Origin: SYIM01 sp039800325
GTDB lineage: Bacteria; Pseudomonadota; Gammaproteobacteria; Burkholderiales; Burkholderiaceae_E
Direction of reading: 5' to 3'
Assembly (NCBI GenBank): GCA_039800325.1
Contig: JBDLQY010000124.1
Span: forward strand, 83,243 to 147,242
Length of the DNA: 64,000 nt
Shown here one piece after another: positions 58,418 through 64,000 of this stretch (position 1 is its first letter; every line of letters begins with the position of its first letter). A program made the position numbers and the translations under genes. The notes beneath the pieces are model-generated. The model saw only the letters and a list, made by a program, of their open reading frames with translations. It did not search any database and had not been told where the DNA came from.

Positions 58418-59452
58418 ATGATTCGTGGAACAAAAATTTTGAGGAGCCTGGCTGCCGCAGCCGTGCTGCTTGCCGGTGTGGCGGTTGTCGGCGAGGCCAG
58501 TGCCCAGGCGGTCAAGTGGCGCTGCCAGACGCTGTGGGCGGCCAACTCGATCAACATGAAAATATTTTCTGCATGGACCGATCGGGTTCGTGCCATGAGT
58601 GGTGGTCGGCTCGACATTGAGGCCTTGCCCGATGGGACCGTGGTGAAGGCTCCCGAGATGTACAACGCGGTGCGTAACGGTGTTCTGGACTGCCAAAACG
58701 GTGGTGGCACCTGGAGCGCGAATCTGGACGTGGCTTTCAGTCTGTTTGGTGACATGGCCGGTGCGTACGAGCGGCCTGAGCAGATGCAGATCTGGTACGA
58801 ATACCGAGGTGGCAAAGAGATTGCCCGTGAGCTCTACGGCAAGTACAACACCATGCACGTGGGCCTTGTGTGGCACGGCGTTGAATCGATTCCTCTGAAG
58901 AAAGCCGTGCGTAATACGGCCGACCTTAAGGGCCTGAAAATGCGTTCGCCCCCGGGGCCGGTCAGCGCCATCCTGTCGAAGTTTGGCGGCGCACCAGTCA
59001 CCATGAACGGCTCTGAGGTTTACTCGGCGCTTGAACGTGGCGTGCTTGATGCTACCGACTGGGGCACTCTGTCGATGAACGACGATCTGGGCTTTCATAA
59101 GATTGCGCCGTTCGCGATCTATCCAGGTTTCCACTCCATGCCTGCGACCGATATCGTCGTCAATATGGCCAAGTGGAATGCGCTACCAGCGGATCTGAAG
59201 GCATTGCTTGAGGTTTCGGTGCGCGACTTCGCCCGCGATATGGCGCAGCAGCTGGTGCTGGCCGACGAGAAGGTTGCCAAAGAAGCCAGCAAGAAGGGCC
59301 TCGAGCTCATCAACTGGAGTATTGAAGAACGTAAGAAGTTCCGCGTTGCTGCCGTCGAGGCTTGGGAAGAGCTGGCCCAGAAGACGCCGCTTGCGCGCAA
59401 GGTGGTTGATAGTCAGGTCACCTTCCTGAAAGAGCTACGTCTACTCGACTGA
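58418..59452 (+). CDS. dctP: TRAP transporter substrate-binding protein, DctP/TakP-like (region D)
   Basis: 344 residues from ATG 58418, with AAGGAG seven bases upstream; a longer frame starts in the LuxR leader. Signal peptide ILRSLAAAAVLLAGVAVVGEASA. TakP-like marks: LKGLKMRSPPGPVSAILSKFGGAPVTMNGSEVYSALERGVLDATDWGTL; the Arg (KMRSP) and Glu (SEVYSALERG) are typical of 2-oxoacid or hydroxyacid binders. Same type as the region A protein. A hairpin follows before dctQ. Confidence 0.9.
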   Translation: MIRGTKILRSLAAAAVLLAGVAVVGEASAQAVKWRCQTLWAANSINMKIFSAWTDRVRAMSGGRLDIEALPDGTVVKAPEMYNAVRNGVLDCQNGGGTWSANLDVAFSLFGDMAGAYERPEQMQIWYEYRGGKEIARELYGKYNTMHVGLVWHGVESIPLKKAVRNTADLKGLKMRSPPGPVSAILSKFGGAPVTMNGSEVYSALERGVLDATDWGTLSMNDDLGFHKIAPFAIYPGFHSMPATDIVVNMAKWNALPADLKALLEVSVRDFARDMAQQLVLADEKVAKEASKKGLELINWSIEERKKFRVAAVEAWEELAQKTPLARKVVDSQVTFLKELRLLD

Positions 59453-59465
59453 TCGGGATTCAGCG

Positions 59466-59496
59466 TCCGCTGGTCCGGATGATTCCGGCTGGCGGA
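59466..59496 (+). terminator. Stem-loop between dctP and dctQ (region D)
   Basis: TCCGC (59466-59470) and GCGGA (59492-59496) form an outer stem, and CCGGA (59475-59479) and TCCGG (59484-59488) an inner stem with a 4-nt loop, 13 nt after the dctP stop. No T-run. Confidence 0.45.
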
Positions 59497-59507
59497 TGCT
59501 TATCTGA

Positions 59508-59996
59508 TTGATCTTCACCAGTATTCCCATGCGTCGTCTATCTTGTTCGCTCGGCTCAGCAGTGTCCTGGGTGTTTTTTGCGGTCGTGCTGGTCACGCTG
59601 TATGAGGTGATTGCCCGCTACGGCTTCGGTCGGCCCACCAGCTGGGCCCAGGAGATCACCATCCTGTTGTGCTCGGTAGCCTTTGCGGTGGGCGGCGCCC
59701 ACGTACAGGCGCTCGATGAACACATCCGGGTTACGGTGCTCTCAGAGCGTGCAGGCCCTGCTCTGCTCGCGGCTCTGGATGTCTTCGGTCGCTTGCTGGG
59801 CATCGTTTTTCTCGCCGGCGTGGTGTATGGCGGTTGGCGCGACGCCTGGGAAGCGTTGTCTCAGTGGCAGACCACTCAAAGCGCGTTTAATTCTCCGATG
59901 CCGGCCATCGTCAAGCCGACCGTGATCGTCGTGTGCGTCATGATGATCCTTATTCTCATGGGCGACATCGTCCGGCGTGTACGAGGGCGGCAGTAA
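59508..59996 (+). CDS. dctQ: TRAP transporter small permease, DctQ type (region D)
   Basis: 162 residues from TTG 59508, or 155 from ATG 59529; neither has a strong ribosome site, so coupling to dctP is likely. Four spans; marks LYEVIARYGFGRPTSWAQEITILLCSVAFAVGGAHVQALDEHIRV. The stop overlaps the dctM start as TAATG (59994-59998). Confidence 0.88.
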   Translation: MIFTSIPMRRLSCSLGSAVSWVFFAVVLVTLYEVIARYGFGRPTSWAQEITILLCSVAFAVGGAHVQALDEHIRVTVLSERAGPALLAALDVFGRLLGIVFLAGVVYGGWRDAWEALSQWQTTQSAFNSPMPAIVKPTVIVVCVMMILILMGDIVRRVRGRQ

Positions 59997-61291
59997 TGGA
60001 CATCGGCACGCTAAGTCTTCTGATTGCGCTGGCTATCGTCGTGCTGATGATGCTGGGCGTGCCATTGGCTTTCGTCACGGGCGCCATTGCCGTCGTTGTG
60101 GCGCTCACCATGTTTGGTGCAAATGGCCTCACGGTAGTGGCCAGTCAGGTGTTCTCGCTGGTCAACGAGTACCTGTTTGTATCGGTGCCGATGTTCCTCA
60201 TGATGGCCAGTTTCCTTGAGAAATCAGGGGTTGCCCACGATCTTTACGAGGCCATGAATGCCATCGGGCGTAGGGTTCGTGGCGGAGTTGCTCTGCAAAC
60301 CCTGGTGGTCTCAGTCATTCTGGCAACAACCACTGGCGTCGTGGGCGGTGAGGTCATTTTGCTGGGGGTGATCGCGCTGCCTCAGATGCTTCGCCTGGGC
60401 TACGACCGCAAGCTTGCAATCGGCACCATCTGTGCGGGTGGCGCCTTGGGGGCCATGATTCCGCCGTCGATTGTCCTGATTGTGTATGGCATTACGGCCA
60501 GCGTTTCGATTGGCGATCTGTTCACCGCAGCCTTTACCCCTGGACTGATGCTGGCGGGTCTGTATGCGCTTTACATCCTCGTTCGCGTGAATCTGAATCC
60601 TGCCCTGGCTCCCTTGCCACCCGCGTATGAGGCCAGCACCGCGAGTGCCGCGCAGGAGTTGCGCAAGGTGATCTGGCCATTGCTGTTGATCGTCAGCGTA
60701 CTTGGCAGCATTTATGCGGGAATCGCCTCGATTACAGAAGCCTCTGGCGTGGGTGCCGCAGGGGCCATGTTGTGCGCCTGGGCGCGCGGAAGCCTCAGCC
60801 GACCGGTGATGCACGATGTCATGAAGCAGACCCTGAGGACCAGCGGCATGGTGCTTTGGCTGACCTTCGGTGCAGCTGCGCTCATCGGGGTTTATGGCCT
60901 GGTGGGTGGAACGCGCTTCGCCTCAAATATGCTCAGTGGACTTGATTTTGCACCCATGGCCATGATCGCGTTCATGCTCGGTGTGATCTTTCTGCTGGGC
61001 ATGGTCATGGACTGGATCGGAATCTGCCTGCTCACCATGCCCATCTTTGTGCCTGTTGTGAAGGCGATGGGGTTCGATCTGGTGTGGTTCGGTGTGCTTT
61101 TTTGCCTGGTGGTGCAGTCGGCTTACCTCAGTCCACCTTTTGGTCCCGCAGCGTTTTTTCTGAAAAGCGTTGCACCGGATGATATTTCTTTGCAGGAAAT
61201 TTTCAGTGCCATGTGGCCCTTCATCGGCTTGCAGCTGGTGGCGATCGCCCTGGTGCTTCTCTTGCCCGGCATCGCCCTGTGGCCTCTCTAG
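59996..61291 (+). CDS. dctM: TRAP transporter large permease, DctM type (region D)
   Basis: 431 residues from ATG 59996, overlapping the dctQ stop by 1 nt. About 12 spans; marks LGVPLAFVTGAIAVVVAL, SVPMFLMMASFLEKSGVAHDLYEAMNAIG, TTTGVVGGEVILLGVIALPQML, CAGGALGAMIPPSIVLIVYG, MVMDWIGICLLTMPIFVPVV and QSAYLSPPFGPAAFFLKSVAP. Same TakP-type subgroup as region A. Confidence 0.93.
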   Translation: MDIGTLSLLIALAIVVLMMLGVPLAFVTGAIAVVVALTMFGANGLTVVASQVFSLVNEYLFVSVPMFLMMASFLEKSGVAHDLYEAMNAIGRRVRGGVALQTLVVSVILATTTGVVGGEVILLGVIALPQMLRLGYDRKLAIGTICAGGALGAMIPPSIVLIVYGITASVSIGDLFTAAFTPGLMLAGLYALYILVRVNLNPALAPLPPAYEASTASAAQELRKVIWPLLLIVSVLGSIYAGIASITEASGVGAAGAMLCAWARGSLSRPVMHDVMKQTLRTSGMVLWLTFGAAALIGVYGLVGGTRFASNMLSGLDFAPMAMIAFMLGVIFLLGMVMDWIGICLLTMPIFVPVVKAMGFDLVWFGVLFCLVVQSAYLSPPFGPAAFFLKSVAPDDISLQEIFSAMWPFIGLQLVAIALVLLLPGIALWPL

Positions 61292-61317
61292 ACATACCTC
61301 GACAGGAGACTCCTCTG

Positions 61318-62112
61318 ATGGATGTAACCCAGCAGCAACGTGATGAATACCGCGATCGCGGCTATGTGCTGATTCCGAACCTGCTTGATTCGATCGAGCT
61401 CTCAGTGCTGGACAAGGCGGTCGAAGACATGCACCGGTACGATGGGCCCGAAGTGCGGCGCGAGAAAGACGGCACGCCTCATGTTATCTATGGCATGCAC
61501 CTGATCAATGATCGGCTGCGTGCTTTAAGTCGCCATCCTAGGCTGGTTGCCATCGCCGAAGATCTGCTGGGCGGATCGTTTTACGTGCATCAGTCCCGCG
61601 TCAACAGCAAGCAAATGGGAGGTGCCATCGTCGATTGGCATCAGGACTACGGAACCTACCATCGTGTCGACGGCGTACCGCGCCCGGATGGCATCATGAT
61701 TTCGATATTTCTGGACGACATCAACAATTGCAACGCGCCGCTGATGGCTATTCCGGGCTCTCACCGCGAGGGACTGGTGAGCGAGGCGGCGATTAATGAT
61801 CAGGTCGAGGATCATCAGGGCGCTGCACGCTACCGATATGATATTTCTCGTACAACCATGAAGCGGCTGATCGACCAGTACGGAATCGAAACGGTCACGG
61901 GCAAAGCAGGCTCGGTGCTGTTTCTAAATATGGAAGTGGTGCATGGCTCGACGGTGAACATCACGCCCTTGCGCCGAGTCATTCTGTACCTCAATGTGTG
62001 CCGAACCGACAACCAGGGCACCGCATTTGCGCGGCCTGAGTATCTGGCAGCCCGCGATTTCAATGCCATCCAAGCCGCCGACTCGGATTGTCTGCGCCGT
62101 TACGCTCGCTGA
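61318..62112 (+). CDS. PhyH-family Fe(II)/2-oxoglutarate dioxygenase (region D)
   Basis: 264 residues from ATG 61318, which has AGGAG upstream. Iron triad His/Asp in VDWHQDYGTYHRVDG and His in EVVHGSTVN; the likely 2-oxoglutarate Arg is in LRRVILYLNV. SIFLDDINNCNAPLMAIPGSHREGL is the stretch shared with ectoine-hydroxylase-like members. It is shorter than, and differs in detail from, the region A and C enzymes, so it is a separate lineage. Follows dctM by 26 nt; the aldolase follows. Confidence 0.88.
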   Translation: MDVTQQQRDEYRDRGYVLIPNLLDSIELSVLDKAVEDMHRYDGPEVRREKDGTPHVIYGMHLINDRLRALSRHPRLVAIAEDLLGGSFYVHQSRVNSKQMGGAIVDWHQDYGTYHRVDGVPRPDGIMISIFLDDINNCNAPLMAIPGSHREGLVSEAAINDQVEDHQGAARYRYDISRTTMKRLIDQYGIETVTGKAGSVLFLNMEVVHGSTVNITPLRRVILYLNVCRTDNQGTAFARPEYLAARDFNAIQAADSDCLRRYAR

Positions 62113-62147
62113 TTCATTCGATGATCGATTTTGAAAGGAAGCGCGTT

Positions 62148-63083
62148 ATGCGTCCGAATCCGGTAAAGACACAACTTGCTCAGGGCGGCCGAGTGTTTGG
62201 CACCATGGTGTTTGAGTTCGCAACGCCTGGGCTGCCCTCTATCCTCGCTCAGGGCGGCGCTGACTACGCGCTGTATTGCATGGAGCACACGGGCTTCACC
62301 GTGGCTGATATGAAGCGGCAGTTTCAGTATTGCCGTGCCGCAGGCATCATGCCCATTGTCAGGCCGCCCGATAAAAGCTACGCCACAACCGCTCTGCTGC
62401 TAGACATTGGCGCCATGGGTTTCATGTTTCAGATGGTGGGGTCAGCGCGCGAAGCGCGTGAGATCGTTTCGTGGACGAAATACCCACCCCAGGGACGCCG
62501 TGGCGCCATGTTTGGCGGTGCGCACGATGATTATGCCGGTGGCGATCTGGCCCAGAAGATGCGGGCGGCCAATGATAGAACCCTGGTAATGATGATGATC
62601 GAGACCCGCGAGGGACTCGAAAACATGGAAGAGATCATTGCCACGCCCGGGGTTGACGGTGTTCATTTGGGGCAGTTCGATTTGTCACTGTCTCTGGGTA
62701 TTCCCGGGCAGTTTGATCAGCCTGTCATTCAGAATGGCATCGATCGCATGCTGAAGGCCTGTCGCAAGCACGGCAAGTTTGCCGCCTGCATGGCCCCGAC
62801 CCTTGATACCGCGCGCGAGTGGATGGTGCGCGGCTTTCGCATGGTGTCTTACAGCTATGACATCGGACTGATGGCTGACCGCCTGCGTGAAGGCTTGAGC
62901 GCCCTGCGCGCGCAAGAGGCTTCGTCCGCACGTGCGCACAAGCCCGCTGAAGCGTCACAGCTGCGTGGGTCGGCCAAAGCCGGAAAAGCCGCGAAGGGCG
63001 TTAAGGCCGATCAGGCTGACAAGTCCGCCAAGTCTGCTAAGGCCGCCAAGGCCGCACAGACCGGCAAACGCAGTCGCTCATGA
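62148..63083 (+). CDS. HpcH/HpaI-family class II aldolase with Lys/Ala-rich tail
   Basis: 311 residues from ATG 62148, preceded by AAAGGAA. The barrel of the 2,4-dihydroxyhept-2-ene-1,7-dioate aldolase/4-hydroxy-2-oxoacid aldolase family: TMVFEFATPGLPSILAQGG, LYCMEHTGFT (catalytic His), GIMPIVRPPDKSY (Arg binding the oxoacid), MMIETREGLENM (metal Glu), VDGVHLGQFDLSLSLG (metal Asp). Retro-aldol cleavage of a hydroxy-oxo acid to pyruvate-type products. The last about 50 residues (from SSARAHKPAEAS) are a low-complexity Lys/Ala-rich tail outside the fold. Last gene of region D; its stop overlaps the convergent hutF stop by 6 nt. Confidence 0.88.
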   Translation: MRPNPVKTQLAQGGRVFGTMVFEFATPGLPSILAQGGADYALYCMEHTGFTVADMKRQFQYCRAAGIMPIVRPPDKSYATTALLLDIGAMGFMFQMVGSAREAREIVSWTKYPPQGRRGAMFGGAHDDYAGGDLAQKMRAANDRTLVMMMIETREGLENMEEIIATPGVDGVHLGQFDLSLSLGIPGQFDQPVIQNGIDRMLKACRKHGKFAACMAPTLDTAREWMVRGFRMVSYSYDIGLMADRLREGLSALRAQEASSARAHKPAEASQLRGSAKAGKAAKGVKADQADKSAKSAKAAKAAQTGKRSRS

Positions 63084-64000
63084 CTCGGCCTGCGCCGTGA
63101 GTGTCTGCATCAGCGCCGAAAAAGGTGCGCTGATCTGAGCCTGAGCGTGGTGGCGGCCTGCCGCCACCCGCCGTTCGCCAGCCACCCAGACTTCATCAAA
63201 TGCCGGGGTGTCGCAGGCGAATATCAGGGCGTCGATCAGATCAGGCGTAGGAACGCCCAAAAGCCCAGACGCCTGGATGTCTAGCACCAGCAGGTCTGCG
63301 CGCGCGCCTTCGCGTAAGCCCCAGACCGAATGCCCTGCCGCGGTAGCGCCTGCGGTCAGGCTGGACGCAAACAGTGCGTTGCCACTGGAGGCCATGTCCC
63401 GGTAGCTGTGTGCGGCGATATTGCGCTGGCGCAGGTGAAGACGCTGGCCATATTCAAGAAGGCGCAACTCGCCAGGCCATTGCCGGCTGACATGACTGTC
63501 CGAGCCGATGGCAGTGGGTACGTCGGCACTGCGCCATGCCCGCCAGTCAAACAGACCGTCGCCCAGGTTGGCCTCGGTGCTTGGGCACACCACAATGCCC
63601 GCGCCCGTGCCTGCGATGCTTTGTACATCAGCGGTATCAGCATGGGTGGCGTGTACCAACTGCCAGCGACTATCGAGCCGGACGTTTTCGGCCAGCCATC
63701 GGATTGGACGAAGCCCCGTGTGTGTCAGGCAGTCCTGCACTTCGGCTGTCTGCTCGGCAATGTGAATATGGACAGGCGCCGGGTCATCGCCCAGCAGGGT
63801 GATCAGATGTGCGATGGATTCCGGTGCAACTGCTCGCAGCGAATGAATGGCGACACCTGCGGTTAAATGGCGGTAGCCTAGGCGACGACTTGTATCGCGA
63901 AGGGCCAGCACTGACTGTGGAGTACCCGCGAAGCGACGCTGGCGTGTCGTGAGCGTTGTCTGGCCGAAGCCTGAGCGCTGGTAAAGCACGGGCAGCAGCG
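63078..64000 (-). CDS. hutF: Formimidoylglutamate deiminase HutF, truncated at window end
   Basis: The N-terminal third lies beyond the right edge; 307 codons are seen. Amidohydrolase of the HutF group: LLPVLYQRSGFGQ, QRRFAGTPQSVLAL, VHIHIAEQTAEVQDCL (metal His and Glu-like contact), LVHATHAD, VVCPSTEANLGDGLFD, AIGSDSHVSRQWPGELRLLEYGQRL (metal Asp). It turns N-formimidoyl-glutamate into N-formyl-glutamate and ammonia in histidine breakdown. The C-terminus (VWVAGERRVAAGRHHAQ) is normal. GTG at 63989 is internal, not the start. Other hut genes would be to the right. Confidence 0.87.
   Translation of the reverse strand, partial: LLPVLYQRSGFGQTTLTTRQRRFAGTPQSVLALRDTSRRLGYRHLTAGVAIHSLRAVAPESIAHLITLLGDDPAPVHIHIAEQTAEVQDCLTHTGLRPIRWLAENVRLDSRWQLVHATHADTADVQSIAGTGAGIVVCPSTEANLGDGLFDWRAWRSADVPTAIGSDSHVSRQWPGELRLLEYGQRLHLRQRNIAAHSYRDMASSGNALFASSLTAGATAAGHSVWGLREGARADLLVLDIQASGLLGVPTPDLIDALIFACDTPAFDEVWVAGERRVAAGRHHAQAQISAPFSALMQTLTAQAES

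Overview
The window is about 60% GC and densely packed on both strands. The cluster DUF971 gene, ubiE, Tim44-domain gene, ubiJ, together with many TRAP, ABC and branched-chain amino acid type transporters, points to a heterotrophic betaproteobacterium of the order Burkholderiales, probably near Alcaligenaceae. That placement is an inference from gene order and protein style. I found no rRNA, tRNA, insertion sequence, phage gene or CRISPR array.

Layout. Positions 1-172 hold the start of ilvA, running off the left edge. Then come a YqaA-type membrane protein, a 1342-residue FAD/Fe-S dehydrogenase, and the ubiquinone block (DUF971, ubiE, Tim44-like, ubiJ; 5084-8085), followed by an SDR and an orphan periplasmic binding protein (to 10271). 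A 40-residue single-span protein lies at 10538-10660.

Region A (10671-20140, minus strand) is one long operon: panB-like, FCD-type GntR regulator, fatty-acid-hydroxylase-like membrane enzyme, TRAP transporter (P, Q, M), Fe(II)/2-oxoglutarate dioxygenase of the PhyH family, ICL/PEP-mutase-family lyase, purU, class V aminotransferase. A LysM lipoprotein and an Fbp-type ABC importer follow (20212-25594). Region B (25816-38839) has a TRAP transporter on the plus strand converging on a minus-strand operon: GntR/UTRA regulator, LeuC-like, LeuD-like, HyuB, HyuA, isochorismatase-family hydrolase, FAD oxidoreductase. A PrpD-family gene is divergent from the regulator. Region C (38857-45296, minus) has a PhyH dioxygenase, TRAP P/Q/M, a UxaA/GarD-type dehydratase and an Asp/Glu-racemase-like protein. 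Two small genes of unknown function (TIGR04076-like, DUF2889) precede a complete branched-chain-type ABC importer (46601-51714) that ends in an ATC-hydrolase-like gene. A DUF2817 carboxypeptidase-like gene and a MoxR/VWA/XdhC trio (53049-56244) follow. Region D (57218-63083) has a LuxR-type regulator divergent from TRAP P/Q/M, a PhyH dioxygenase and an HpcH/HpaI aldolase. The right edge holds hutF, truncated at the window end.

How it works together. The strongest pattern is the repeated module of regulator, TRAP importer, PhyH dioxygenase and a carbon-carbon or carbon-oxygen lyase, present three times (A, C, D) with a different lyase each time. This suggests import of organic acids, hydroxylation by a 2-oxoglutarate oxygenase and cleavage of the product. 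The substrates cannot be read from the sequence. Strong perfect stem-loops lie directly after the binding-protein gene in four of the importer operons. The panB-like gene at the head of region A has lost two of three metal ligands of true PanB, so it probably does other chemistry.
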